Source of the DNA: a virus
Direction: 5' to 3' (one strand)
DNA: 27,815 nucleotides
Virus record (IMG/VR): IMGVR_UViG_3300025889_000753
Location: 1-27,815 of that record
A program made the position numbers and the translations under genes. Positions 1-7,955 of this stretch are shown piece by piece; the first letter of the stretch is position 1, and each line of letters begins with the position of its first letter. The notes under the pieces are model-generated. The model was not told the origin of the DNA and did not search any database. It worked only from the letters and a program-made list of their open reading frames with translations.

Positions 1-2
1 AG

Positions 3-2102
3 AAGGGTGGACTACATGTCCCTACGGATGGCCTTGATGATATTGTTTATGCCGCATATCCAGATACGGCTGGACGCGCCTCACGTGAGGGCAAAGAACT
101 GTTCGACGCTATCTTCGAAGCGCAGGAAGTGCTTCGCAAGGAAGCAAATATGTACGGCGCGAACATTCCTGAGAACCCAAACCGGCGCCTCGCACAAACG
201 CATGAACAGCGGCTGGTTCAGGCGGTCACGAAAGAGACTTGGGTCGAGGACCATATGCGGACCCTCGATTGGGACGTTATGCGCTTTGAGGGAAAAGCGA
301 TATCGGAAGCGAAGCGGGAGGAAGTACTCGGCCGAGTGTATGATGGGATTGTGAATGATGGAGCTGGTCGCGGCAGCCCGGCGCAGAACCAGCAGCCGTC
401 GCTTGCCAATCGCCTCGCCCGAGATCGCTTCCTCTATTACAAGGATGCAGACTCGTATATTGCTATGCAGAAGAAGTACGGCCGCGGTAATTTGTATGAG
501 CAGACAATCGGATTGATTGACCATATGAGCATGGAGATTTCTCTGCTCAAGCACTTTGGTCCATCGCCTGATACGACGAGAGAGTTTGCAAAGCGGGTCG
601 GTCGGGAGCGGGCTGCGCAGCTTAACAACGCACGGCCGGTTGGGAAGCGTAATGTCGTTAATAACTACGATGATTATGCGCGCGAAGTGTTTGATGAGAT
701 GTATGCTATCCATACTCGTCAAATTGGTTCACCTGACGGCAACCTGATGGCACAGACCTTTAGCACCCTGCGCACTATTGCAGTAAGTGCGAAGCTTGGC
801 GGCGTGTTTATTCCAACAGTGTTTGGTGATATTGCTAATGCGAGAGTTGCTCGACGGATGATGAACCTGCCGGAGGTTCGTGTTATTCGCTCGTACTTCG
901 CCAACTTTGTTCCGACGAAGGCCAAGACGCAGGAAGCTATCCGTGCAGGTATTATTTTCGAGAATGGTATTTCTTTGGCCTTCAACAGACAACGCTATTT
1001 CGGTGCACTTGATGGGCCACATTGGGCACGCCGCTGGTCCGATATAACGTACCGGGCCGGACTCGCCGCACATGCAACGCAGGTAGGACGAAATGCAGCT
1101 GGTAAGGAGTTCATGGGAGTACTCGCGTCGTATAAAGATACGTCGTTTGATGAACTGCCGTTCGCACCCTTGCTTATCGAAAACGGAATTGAGGCTGCTG
1201 ATTGGGACGCTTTCCGCGCCACGCCACTTTACAATTTTGGAGGTGCTACTTGGCTCCGTCCGATCGACATGTGGCAGGCTGGTGATGATACTGCCAAGAA
1301 GGTTGCGGAAAAGTTTCAGAATGCAATGCAACTCTATATTCGTACGGCTATTCCCGAGCCTACGTTACGTTCACGAGTCGCCATGGGAGAAGCCATCCCG
1401 CCTAACTCGTTCCGCGGGCAGTTGTGGCGGACGATGACTTCGCTGGTATCCTTCCCGGTGTCGATCTACTTTAACCAGCTGCGGCGTATCGCGGAAGCTC
1501 CTCGTATTCGCGATAAGCTTAACTACGCCGCCAGATATTTTGCGTGGATGACTGCAGGTGGAATGTTCATCACGCAAGTCAAGGCGCTTGCGAATGGGCA
1601 AGAGCTGTATAACATGGACCCAACCTTGGCCTTTGAGGATTTTCCTAGGTTCGCAGACTTCTATGGTCGCGCTATCATTAACGGAGGTTCACTCGGCATC
1701 CTTGGTGATATGGTCTTTAATAACATCAATCTGAGTAATAGCAGCCGGCGGCCCGGTAATCCGACTGAGGAATATTTAAGAGCGTTGCATAGGTTGACAC
1801 TCGATAACGTCATCGACGCCGGGCATGCTGCGCTCTATGCAGCTGGTGCAACCAGTACTCAGCCGGACGATCTTGAGTTGGGAAGTGATCTTCTCCGCTT
1901 TATGGATGCTAATGTACCTGACTTATGGCAGACGAAACTTGTACTACAACGCGCTATTACTGATGACCTGTTCGAGCGTGCTGATCCCGCAGGTTGGCAG
2001 CGCTATCAGCGATATTTGCGGGAGCACGAAGAGGGCATGTGGTGGGCACCGGGTGAAGACCCGCAGGTGCCCAACTTTGCAACGGCTATTGGCGGTGAGT
2101 AG
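3..2102 (+). CDS. C-terminal part of a giant internal virion (ejection-type) protein, 5' end outside window
   Basis: The reading frame is already open at the left edge, with no stop upstream of the first in-window GTG at 129, so this is the tail of a longer protein and not a gene starting here. About 700 residues are visible. It is mostly helical, without signal peptide or catalytic motif that I can name. The stretch around codons 470-500, with a TRTAIPEP-like element (here IRTAIPEP) followed by a SLVSFPVSIYF segment, resembles the C-terminal part of the very large internal or ejection proteins and polyvalent proteins of podoviruses. It lies directly before the tail fibre, which fits a virion role at the DNA-delivery end. 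Assignment to the virion is inference from position and general similarity; an unrelated large polyvalent protein is the alternative. Confidence 0.72.
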   Translation, partial: KGGLHVPTDGLDDIVYAAYPDTAGRASREGKELFDAIFEAQEVLRKEANMYGANIPENPNRRLAQTHEQRLVQAVTKETWVEDHMRTLDWDVMRFEGKAISEAKREEVLGRVYDGIVNDGAGRGSPAQNQQPSLANRLARDRFLYYKDADSYIAMQKKYGRGNLYEQTIGLIDHMSMEISLLKHFGPSPDTTREFAKRVGRERAAQLNNARPVGKRNVVNNYDDYAREVFDEMYAIHTRQIGSPDGNLMAQTFSTLRTIAVSAKLGGVFIPTVFGDIANARVARRMMNLPEVRVIRSYFANFVPTKAKTQEAIRAGIIFENGISLAFNRQRYFGALDGPHWARRWSDITYRAGLAAHATQVGRNAAGKEFMGVLASYKDTSFDELPFAPLLIENGIEAADWDAFRATPLYNFGGATWLRPIDMWQAGDDTAKKVAEKFQNAMQLYIRTAIPEPTLRSRVAMGEAIPPNSFRGQLWRTMTSLVSFPVSIYFNQLRRIAEAPRIRDKLNYAARYFAWMTAGGMFITQVKALANGQELYNMDPTLAFEDFPRFADFYGRAIINGGSLGILGDMVFNNINLSNSSRRPGNPTEEYLRALHRLTLDNVIDAGHAALYAAGATSTQPDDLELGSDLLRFMDANVPDLWQTKLVLQRAITDDLFERADPAGWQRYQRYLREHEEGMWWAPGEDPQVPNFATAIGGE

Positions 2103-2156
2103 GGTATGGCTTCGTGCCGCCCGAACGGATACATACCTACCTGAAGGAGGACAAGC

Positions 2157-4169
2157 ATGACGATTTCGACTGTCGCTAATTCAGTGACCTACACTGGCAA
2201 CGGGTCTGCTGCAACTTTCGCATTTCCTTTTAAGATACTCGACGCGGATCATCTAGTCGTTCAGCGCTTGCTTGCAGCTGATGACTCAGTTGATCATACT
2301 TATATCGGGACTGAGATCACGGTCTCCGGAGTAGGCGCTGCGAGTGGTAGCGTGACGATCAACGCCGGCGCACCTTCATCCACATATAAGATTAAAATAA
2401 CCCGCATCGTCCCGTATACACAAGAGGCGGACCTGCTAAATCAGGGCGGCTACTATCCGGAGACGATTGAGGACCAGCTTGACCTTATGGTCATGATGGC
2501 ACAGCAGCTGGCGAACACCGGCGGTGATGAGGCCTGGGCATTGGAAGCGCAACAGGCGGCGGCTGATGCAGAAGCGTTCGCGGCCTCATCCCAAACCTTC
2601 GCGACCAACTCCTCAAACTCCGCAACGGCGTCAGCGGCCTCGGCAGTTGCTGCGGCTGCGGCACAGGCTGATGCGGAGACTGCGGCCTCGGCAGCAACGA
2701 CTAACGCTGACCGTATCTATCCCGACACAGCGACTGCACTAGCCGCGCTGGCTGAGGGCGATTACTTTTGGGTAGAGAATGCTGATGATGACCTACAACT
2801 CTATCGCGAGGTAGGCGGTGTTGCGGTCGCACAGGACTTTGCGATGCCGAATGTTGGCCGGGTTGCTGCGGCCGAAATAGCACATGAGCGTTATACTGGA
2901 CCGTTCAGAGAGGCGCCTACCGACACGTACATGAGAGACATTATTGAGGATATGTATATCGAGGGAGGTGATCCCGGCCATGATTATATCTTCAATTATG
3001 AGACACAGGACCTCGGCTCAGGAAATGCGCGTGTCACCTTCAAGATTACTGACGTAACCCTTGGCATTGACAGCTGCCAGTGGAGGGTGGTCGATACGCA
3101 GGCCAATTTCCTAGCGCGCACATCGCCGACCGTTGTGGCATTTCAGGACGTTTTGGCGGGCTATACGGGCACCACGGCGACGATATGGGTGAATTGGGCC
3201 GCGTTGGTCTTTGGGGGCGGCATCACCGGCTATACGACCGTTGCTCAATCCGGTATCCGCAATGACCGGGTTATCTCCCGCGAGGAGATCATGGAGCGGT
3301 TCAAGGCCGGGGCGGAACCGAAGATCGTGCTCACCGTCGGGACCGGCTCACCGACTGCTACGCACTTCAACAGTCGTGCAGACGCTATTGCTAGCCTCTA
3401 CATTCCAGGCCTCACGGTTACACGCTCAGGTCCGTTCCCGCTATCGGACATTTGCTCCTTCTCGAACCAAGTGTTGATCCTCGATGTGGATGATGCGATT
3501 GATGAGGAGTCCGTGCTGGTTAGTCCGGGAGGAATTGACCAATCAGAAGTTGTTCTTCCCCCTTTCATCACATTGCGAGGAAAGGATATGCTTCTGTCTC
3601 GGCAGTATGCTGATGGAGGAGCAAACACTGGACCAGTAATTGAGGCGCCGTTTCCTTTCCGCATCGAGAACATGACGATTGAAAACCTCGGTCCCGGCTA
3701 TGCAGTCCATATTGACAACGTGAATGATCGAGCAAAACGGGCGGACGTTGGACCAGCAGTTCTGCGCTATCCAATGGTCTCAGTTATGAAGAAGGCAGTA
3801 CTTGAAGGAAGTGCTGCTTCTACTAGCTGGACCATTGGCACCGGCCTGTCGAACGGACAGCTGTTGCGTGTTGAGGAAAGCCGAGTTATCGGTGGGGCGG
3901 AACAGCCTCAACTCGGTGTCCACACTTCACCGACTACTACGGATGCAGGCGATATTGAGGCTATCGACACCTACTTCAACGACGCTGTTATTGGTAGTGC
4001 GGTGCAGCTTGTTAAGAGCCACGCGATGACTGTGCAGCATCGAGTGAACATTAAGGGTAGCACCCTTAGTAATATTAGCGTCAGCAATACTGGAGGCGGT
4101 TCCGCCGGGTTCCGTCGGGTCGGTAAGATAGACTCCACTATTACCATTAGCGGCACCCTGGATACGTAG
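2157..4169 (+). CDS. Tail fibre protein with T7-type N-terminal attachment domain
   Basis: 670 residues. Residues about 1-125 match the T7 tail-fibre N-terminal domain pattern: a TYTGNGSAATFAFPFKI start, beta-rich repeats, then GGYYPETIEDQLDLMVMMAQQL. This domain attaches fibres to podovirus tails. Residues about 125-180 are an Ala/Ser-rich heptad region, typical of a trimeric coiled-coil shaft. The rest is beta-rich without recognisable enzyme motifs and should carry the receptor-binding tip. The start has an excellent AAGGAGG site six bases upstream. It lies 54 bases after the virion protein and before the lysis genes, the usual podovirus order. No tail chaperone or intramolecular protease motif was seen at the end. 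Confidence 0.9.
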   Translation: MTISTVANSVTYTGNGSAATFAFPFKILDADHLVVQRLLAADDSVDHTYIGTEITVSGVGAASGSVTINAGAPSSTYKIKITRIVPYTQEADLLNQGGYYPETIEDQLDLMVMMAQQLANTGGDEAWALEAQQAAADAEAFAASSQTFATNSSNSATASAASAVAAAAAQADAETAASAATTNADRIYPDTATALAALAEGDYFWVENADDDLQLYREVGGVAVAQDFAMPNVGRVAAAEIAHERYTGPFREAPTDTYMRDIIEDMYIEGGDPGHDYIFNYETQDLGSGNARVTFKITDVTLGIDSCQWRVVDTQANFLARTSPTVVAFQDVLAGYTGTTATIWVNWAALVFGGGITGYTTVAQSGIRNDRVISREEIMERFKAGAEPKIVLTVGTGSPTATHFNSRADAIASLYIPGLTVTRSGPFPLSDICSFSNQVLILDVDDAIDEESVLVSPGGIDQSEVVLPPFITLRGKDMLLSRQYADGGANTGPVIEAPFPFRIENMTIENLGPGYAVHIDNVNDRAKRADVGPAVLRYPMVSVMKKAVLEGSAASTSWTIGTGLSNGQLLRVEESRVIGGAEQPQLGVHTSPTTTDAGDIEAIDTYFNDAVIGSAVQLVKSHAMTVQHRVNIKGSTLSNISVSNTGGGSAGFRRVGKIDSTITISGTLDT

Positions 4170-4178
4170 GAGGAAAAC

Positions 4179-4376
4179 ATGAAGCATCCTTTGGAAATGA
4201 AACACAGTGAGCGTGTTAAGCGGAAGGAGGTGATTGGGAAGCGGATGATGGAAATCGAGAAGTCGCTGAAAAGCAAGATCGCTGACTCTGAACAGCCGAA
4301 TGTTTTTCCGGCCCTCGAAACCGAATGGGCGCGGCTCGATACCGAGCGGCGTCAGATCGAAGAACTAGGAGGTTAA
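4179..4376 (+). CDS. Small charged helical protein, unknown
   Basis: 65 residues, dominated by Lys, Arg and Glu and predicted helical throughout, without membrane segment or cysteine pairs. A TAGGAGG site six bases before the ATG supports this start, nine bases after the tail-fibre stop. An internal AAGGAGGTGAT followed by ATG at 4243 is probably too far from that ATG to be a second start. Its place between fibre and lysis genes suggests a structural helper, for example a fibre-assembly or adaptor peptide, but no family was recognised. Confidence 0.75.
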   Translation: MKHPLEMKHSERVKRKEVIGKRMMEIEKSLKSKIADSEQPNVFPALETEWARLDTERRQIEELGG

Positions 4377-4377
4377 C

Positions 4378-4491
4378 ATGGAAATTATGCAGCCTTGGAT
4401 GAGCATTGATGGAGGCGAGTCTGGCGGCTCCGGTCCTGCACCGCCGGCTCCACCTCCGCCGCCACCTCAAGAGCCTAAGCCGATCGAATGA
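4378..4491 (+). CDS. 37-residue proline-rich peptide
   Basis: A very short frame with an AGGAGG site seven bases before the ATG; its stop overlaps the next start as ATGA (4488-4491). The N-terminal half contains QPWMSIDGGESGGSG, the C-terminal half is a run of Pro and Ala ending PKPIE. Good Shine-Dalgarno, tight spacing on both sides and coupling to the next gene make translation likely. Similar Gly/Pro-rich short peptides occur beside virion genes in phages, but the function is unknown. Confidence 0.62.
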   Translation: MEIMQPWMSIDGGESGGSGPAPPAPPPPPPQEPKPIE

Positions 4492-5000
4492 CTTGGCCTG
4501 AGATCATCATCCACGCAGTCGTGATCTGCGTTGGCGTACCAGCGGCGCTGCGTAATTGGACTGCGCTTGCGCTCGTTGCGTCGTGGGCGTTGGGTCAGGG
4601 AACGTGGATGGTGACTGGCGACAATCTTCCTCTCAAGATTTATTTCTTGGCCGACCTTACTGTCATTGGCGTTATTTTAGCCAAGGAGATAGTTAAGGTC
4701 GGCCCTAAGGAATATAACGGAATATGGCACCAACTTCGCTGCCTGATTAAGGACTTGACAGTTCAGGATCGTTGGATTATTGCCGTGTTCGTAGCCGGGT
4801 GCTGGCCGCTCTACGTCATCAGCATTGGTGCGTATGAGCGTTGGTGGATGCTCTACTACATCACTATAGCGCAATTCCTACTTGCGGGATGGGAGGCGCT
4901 TTCATCTTGGCGCGGGGCCAAACGCGCCGTTCACGACAGGACGTATCGGCAGAAGCCGGGCGGCCTGAAACGAATGGCGGGGAATTGGGGGCATGGATAG
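4488..5000 (+). CDS. Polytopic membrane protein, lysis-cassette associated
   Basis: 170 residues with four to five hydrophobic segments at about 5-22, 25-42, 50-67, 95-112 and 116-134, then a basic C-terminal tail, which is expected to be cytoplasmic. It is rich in Trp. The start is coupled to the preceding peptide through ATGA, and its stop overlaps the next gene (start 4993). Position just before the endolysin would allow a holin role, but it is longer and has more segments than most holins, and a better holin candidate lies at 5962. Membrane location is seen in the sequence; function is open. Confidence 0.8.
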   Translation: MTWPEIIIHAVVICVGVPAALRNWTALALVASWALGQGTWMVTGDNLPLKIYFLADLTVIGVILAKEIVKVGPKEYNGIWHQLRCLIKDLTVQDRWIIAVFVAGCWPLYVISIGAYERWWMLYYITIAQFLLAGWEALSSWRGAKRAVHDRTYRQKPGGLKRMAGNWGHG

Positions 5001-5370
5001 TGTTTCAGAACTGCGCCAGCTTCTGTCTGTCGAGAGCGCTGCTTGGGCAACATTCCTTGTGGTAAGCTTATTTGCTCTGCGTATGTGGAATGGAGCACCA
5101 GCGATGTTCGGCAAATGGATCGAGTGGCGACGGGCTAAAGAGGAAGCGAAGGCGGCTGATTGGGCTAGACTTCGTAGCGAGATCGCTCGCCAAGGAAACC
5201 GCATTGAGTATCTGGAATTGCGCGATCAAGAATGTCAGCGCAACCTCGCCGCAGCCGAACGCCGGATCGCTGTCCTTGAGGGCTACTTGCAGGGACAAGG
5301 TGAGGCACGACAGGACGTTACCTTATTGAAAAGTGCTGAGCGTTTAATTGAGGAGAAAAAGCGTGACTGA
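4993..5370 (+). CDS. Membrane-anchored coiled-coil protein
   Basis: 125 residues: one hydrophobic segment at about 17-33, then a long Ala/Glu/Arg-rich helix with heptad pattern to the C-terminus. Proteins with one N-terminal anchor and a coiled coil are common beside phage endolysins and can act as spanin-like or holin-regulating factors. Here a separate classic spanin pair exists downstream, so a second spanin is less likely. The ATG lies inside the end of the previous gene, and the stop (5368-5370) overlaps the endolysin start, giving coupled translation. No family name can be given with confidence. Confidence 0.8.
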   Translation: MDSVSELRQLLSVESAAWATFLVVSLFALRMWNGAPAMFGKWIEWRRAKEEAKAADWARLRSEIARQGNRIEYLELRDQECQRNLAAAERRIAVLEGYLQGQGEARQDVTLLKSAERLIEEKKRD

Positions 5371-5965
5371 CATTATTACCGATGACGCCTTCGTTCGACT
5401 TTTTCAGGAACGAGCAGGTCTCGAAGTTGATGGATGGGCTGGTAAGCTGACGGTTGAAAAGCTCAACCAACTGCTTCCACCGGCCCGGCCACCTGCGAGT
5501 GTGACGAGTGAAATGCCAGACGATTATTGGCCGATGCTCTCGAAGATTGAGAGTGGCGATCGGCCGTATATCAAGGCATCTACGTCCAGTGCGTCCGGTC
5601 TCTATCAGTTTATTAAATCGACGTGGATGGGCGAGGGCGGTGCTTGGGGCGATAATATGTCACAGGCGTTCGGAGGGCTGCGGCCGTCAGTGGAGGAACA
5701 GCTGCAGCGGGCTAAGTCCTTCACAGCGAAGAACGCGGCCTATCTTCGACAGCACAGTATCCCGATTAATAAGGCGAGCCTATATGCTTCGCATTTCTTC
5801 GGCCCTGTTACGGCAGTACGAGTGATTGGTGCTGACGTTAACCAGCGCGCTGATCTCATCGCCGGACCTGCTGCGACGAGAGCTAATCCGTCGATCCTGC
5901 AAGGTAAGACGGTCGGAGAGTTCCTTACGTGGCTGCATAGAAAGACGGGAGATTGGGCGCGATGA
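5363..5965 (+). CDS. Endolysin: peptidoglycan-binding plus lysozyme/transglycosylase-type domain
   Basis: 200 residues. Residues about 5-40 look like a short peptidoglycan-binding helix bundle (VDGWAGKLTVEKLN). The catalytic part begins near 55, with the motif KIESGD where Glu63 is the expected general acid, followed by ASGLYQFIKSTW, as in soluble-transglycosylase-like muramidases. There is no signal peptide or anchor, so release should need the holin. A GTG start at 5363 is chosen because GAGGAG lies seven bases upstream; the longer TTG start at 5348 would contain that site. The stop overlaps the next start. The same fold is also used in virion-associated lysins, but the neighbours favour an endolysin. 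Confidence 0.85.
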   Translation: MTDIITDDAFVRLFQERAGLEVDGWAGKLTVEKLNQLLPPARPPASVTSEMPDDYWPMLSKIESGDRPYIKASTSSASGLYQFIKSTWMGEGGAWGDNMSQAFGGLRPSVEEQLQRAKSFTAKNAAYLRQHSIPINKASLYASHFFGPVTAVRVIGADVNQRADLIAGPAATRANPSILQGKTVGEFLTWLHRKTGDWAR

Positions 5966-6231
5966 AACAGGATACTGAAGATCGCATTGCCGCTTCGCCT
6001 CCGAGGGAAGGCTCAATGTATCGAGCTGTACTTGGTATAGCCGCACTCACCGGAGGCTTCATTGGGTTTGCCCTGCTGTTCTTTGTCCAAATACCGGAGG
6101 GCAATAGGGAGCCGTTACTGCTTGCGCTCGGGCTTGTGCTCGGTTGGGGAGGTACTGTTATAAGCTACGAGTTCGGTAGCTCGCCGTCCGGACGTAAGGC
6201 AGCGGATGCGGGGATCAGGAAGGAGGAATAA
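5962..6231 (+). CDS. Holin candidate, two membrane segments
   Basis: 89 residues, with hydrophobic segments at about 23-45 and 52-71 separated by a short polar turn (IPEGNREP), and a charged C-terminus containing EFGSSPSGRKA. The turn plus a yyFGSS-like end is a pattern I know from small phage holins. It follows the endolysin (overlap at 5962-5965) and precedes the spanin pair, so endolysin, holin and spanins form one cassette. The ribosome site before 5962 is weak (GGGAG at a long distance), consistent with coupling. Assignment as holin is inference from size, topology and context. Confidence 0.72.
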   Translation: MKQDTEDRIAASPPREGSMYRAVLGIAALTGGFIGFALLFFVQIPEGNREPLLLALGLVLGWGGTVISYEFGSSPSGRKAADAGIRKEE

Positions 6232-6232
6232 T

Positions 6233-6496
6233 ATGCTTAGTTGGATCAAGGCCAATCCGATCGTTACCGGGTTAATTGCTCTCGGTATCGTCGTGTTCAT
6301 CATCGCTGGTTTCAGTTTCCTTAGTAGAGAGAACCAGCGTGAGGAAGAAAACTTGAAATCGCAAGGTGCAACGGAGGAAAGGAGTAGGACACATGAAGAG
6401 TCGCTTAACGTCGTTCGTAACGCCAATCAGCCTGTCACTAACAATGAGCTTCGGGCTGAGTGCTTGCGGAACAACCGCAACCCAGCGGCCTGCTAG
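6233..6496 (+). CDS. i-spanin-like inner-membrane protein (Rz type)
   Basis: 87 residues. One N-terminal membrane segment at about 11-30 is followed by a hydrophilic, Glu/Arg/Asn-rich region expected in the periplasm, ending in a motif with two cysteines (ECLRNNRNPAAC). A strong AAGGAGG site precedes the ATG. The last 104 bases are shared, in another frame, with the lipoprotein gene starting at 6393. A membrane-anchored protein overlapping an out-of-frame short lipoprotein is the hallmark of Rz/Rz1 spanins, which fuse inner and outer membranes at the last step of lysis. It is shorter than lambda Rz, so the coiled coil must be short. Confidence 0.82.
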   Translation: MLSWIKANPIVTGLIALGIVVFIIAGFSFLSRENQREEENLKSQGATEERSRTHEESLNVVRNANQPVTNNELRAECLRNNRNPAAC

Positions 6497-6656
6497 CATC
6501 AATACGATGTGCCTCGTTGATCGAGAGATTACGTATAGCAGGCCGGCGGCTGGTCAGCAGGAGACAGCTGCTAACCAGTTCGATACGGCTGAAACAACGG
6601 AGCAGATCGCGCAGCACAATATCGTGTATCGCCGGACCTGCCCGCCTACAAACTAG
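6393..6656 (+). CDS. o-spanin-like outer-membrane lipoprotein (Rz1 type)
   Basis: 87 residues with a clear lipoprotein signal: basic start MKSR, hydrophobic stretch, then the lipobox LSAC with Cys25 as the lipidation site. The mature part is about 63 residues, Thr/Gln/Ala-rich, with two more cysteines. Its ATG lies within the i-spanin gene in a different frame, preceded by AAAGGAG eight bases upstream, and it runs on past the i-spanin stop. This overlapping rather than fully embedded arrangement is known for some spanin pairs. The lipobox and the overlap together make the call strong. Confidence 0.85.
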   Translation: MKSRLTSFVTPISLSLTMSFGLSACGTTATQRPASINTMCLVDREITYSRPAAGQQETAANQFDTAETTEQIAQHNIVYRRTCPPTN

Positions 6657-6663
6657 GAGACGA

Positions 6664-6747
6664 ATGATGAGAAATGATGTAGTCTGGACGATCGTAGGTG
6701 TACTCGGCATCCTCGCTCTCGTGCTATATATAGCAGGGAGGATTTAA
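6664..6747 (+). CDS. 27-residue single-span membrane peptide
   Basis: Starts with two consecutive ATG codons behind AGGAG, after the o-spanin stop. The whole product is MMRND, then a hydrophobic stretch of about 19 residues, then GRI. It is a credible membrane microprotein that could tune lysis timing, but nothing in it names a family. The gene ends on the TTAA shared with the convergent gene, and a 14-base palindrome (6722-6735) lies within it. It is short enough that a chance frame remains possible. Confidence 0.55.
   Translation: MMRNDVVWTIVGVLGILALVLYIAGRI
6722..6735. repeat. Perfect 14-base palindrome at the convergence point
   Basis: TGCTATATATAGCA reads the same on both strands and lies 9 bases before the shared stop codons of the two arms. 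It can form a five-pair stem with a TATA loop, too weak for a classical terminator and without a T run on either side. It may be an operator-like dyad or simply part of the coding sequence of the 27-residue peptide. Confidence 0.45.
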
Positions 6748-7955
6748 GCGGTTCGACCCTTTGGCTCATAGCCCTGTCCACCACTGTTCATAAACTTTTT
6801 AGTAAGCAACTGCGCCCGTACCATGACGTCGAGAATACGATCGACCGAATGGGCGGGCACCCTTTCTCCTAAGAACGTCACAAGTAAGTGTTCCGGCACC
6901 GGCGTCTTGTCATGTCTCATATGATATTGATAGGCGAAGTGCCAACACTCCTCAATCGCACGAGCGTCGCCGCCCACCTTCAGCGCCTTGAAAATGTCGG
7001 GCATATAGCTCTCGGCTTGGATTAGCCAGTCGAGAGCTTCGGCGTAGTGATCGAGCGTGATCTTGCGGTCGGAGGAAGATGCCGCGCTGGCTACGATACA
7101 CAGCTTTAGTAAGTGAGCTAGTCGCCGTGTGTTGTAATGCGTTAGCTTGGGATGATCTGGACGGGGCTGATATCCCTGTTTGGCCCAAAGATTGATAGCT
7201 TCTTTAACGTCGTCAGCGATTGAAAACTCGCCCCAAATACCATAAATGTCAGCGAGATCGGCCGCGAGATTTTTATACGCTGCTCCGTCATGATCTAGCT
7301 CGGCGAATATATCTGTGTACTTTGTCTCGCCAGAGTAGATGTTGATGACGCGGCTCATGAAGCCGAACTCCCATGCGCCCTCCGGTAACAGGCTGTTCAG
7401 ATAGGCCGGCGTGGTGGCGGACAGGATATTGAGCTGCGCCTTTGGGATGTTGATTTCGATTTTGCTTGACCGGCGCGTTTCATGATACCTGCCGTTGTCC
7501 CACAGGTCCGTGAGTGTGGACATGAAGTCTCCGTCCCACGCAGGGAGGAAGACGCCTAGCTCGTTTGATATAACCTGAAGAGAATTGAAGACGGTAATGG
7601 GAGGGATTTCGTTGAGCTTGACGATCCGTCGTTGAGCCTTGTTCAGGGCGTCGGCAAGCGATGCTTTTGTGACGCTGGTGGGGGCGACGAATATTGGAGT
7701 CTCAGGAGTTCTGATCTCGTTAAGTAGATCATAGGATAGCCCGGTACATAGGGACTTGCCGACGCCGGCTGGTCCGATAAGGAAGATGAACTGGTTGGCA
7801 TACAGAACTCCCTTCGCCGTAGTAATCCACGCCTTCCGCTCTAGCGCCGCCGAGACGAGAAAGATCGCTGTCCACCTGCGGTATATAGCAGGTGAACCGC
7901 GGCCCTCGGTGTAGCGGAGGAAGCCGTCGATGAAACTCGAGTACTTACGCGACAT
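6744..7955 (-). CDS. Replicative P-loop ATPase, DUF3987/helicase-like
   Basis: 403 residues. A Walker A motif GPAGVGKS is at 61-68, after a conserved-looking N-terminus (YRRWTAIFLVSAALERKAWI), as in phage and plasmid ATPases of the DUF3987 type often annotated as primase-helicase or replicative helicase. A segment VISNELGVFLP fits the acidic motif that follows in this family. The C-terminal third is helical and may be winged-helix-like. No primase zinc finger or TOPRIM motif is present, so it is the ATPase part only. It overlaps the DNA polymerase stop by one base (TAATG), so the two are co-translated, which supports a role at the replication fork. It is the last gene of the early arm. Confidence 0.78.
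   Translation of the reverse strand: MSRKYSSFIDGFLRYTEGRGSPAIYRRWTAIFLVSAALERKAWITTAKGVLYANQFIFLIGPAGVGKSLCTGLSYDLLNEIRTPETPIFVAPTSVTKASLADALNKAQRRIVKLNEIPPITVFNSLQVISNELGVFLPAWDGDFMSTLTDLWDNGRYHETRRSSKIEINIPKAQLNILSATTPAYLNSLLPEGAWEFGFMSRVINIYSGETKYTDIFAELDHDGAAYKNLAADLADIYGIWGEFSIADDVKEAINLWAKQGYQPRPDHPKLTHYNTRRLAHLLKLCIVASAASSSDRKITLDHYAEALDWLIQAESYMPDIFKALKVGGDARAIEECWHFAYQYHMRHDKTPVPEHLLVTFLGERVPAHSVDRILDVMVRAQLLTKKFMNSGGQGYEPKGRTA

Noticed and set aside
81-1331. Long - strand frames of 213 and 200 codons opposite the large virion protein
   Set aside because: They are the shadow of a strongly coding + strand frame, lack ribosome sites and encode no recognisable motif.
4223-4245. Internal start in the 65-residue gene behind AAGGAGGTGAT
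   Set aside because: The next ATG lies about 14 bases from GGAGG, beyond the usual spacing, and the outer start at 4179 has a better site.
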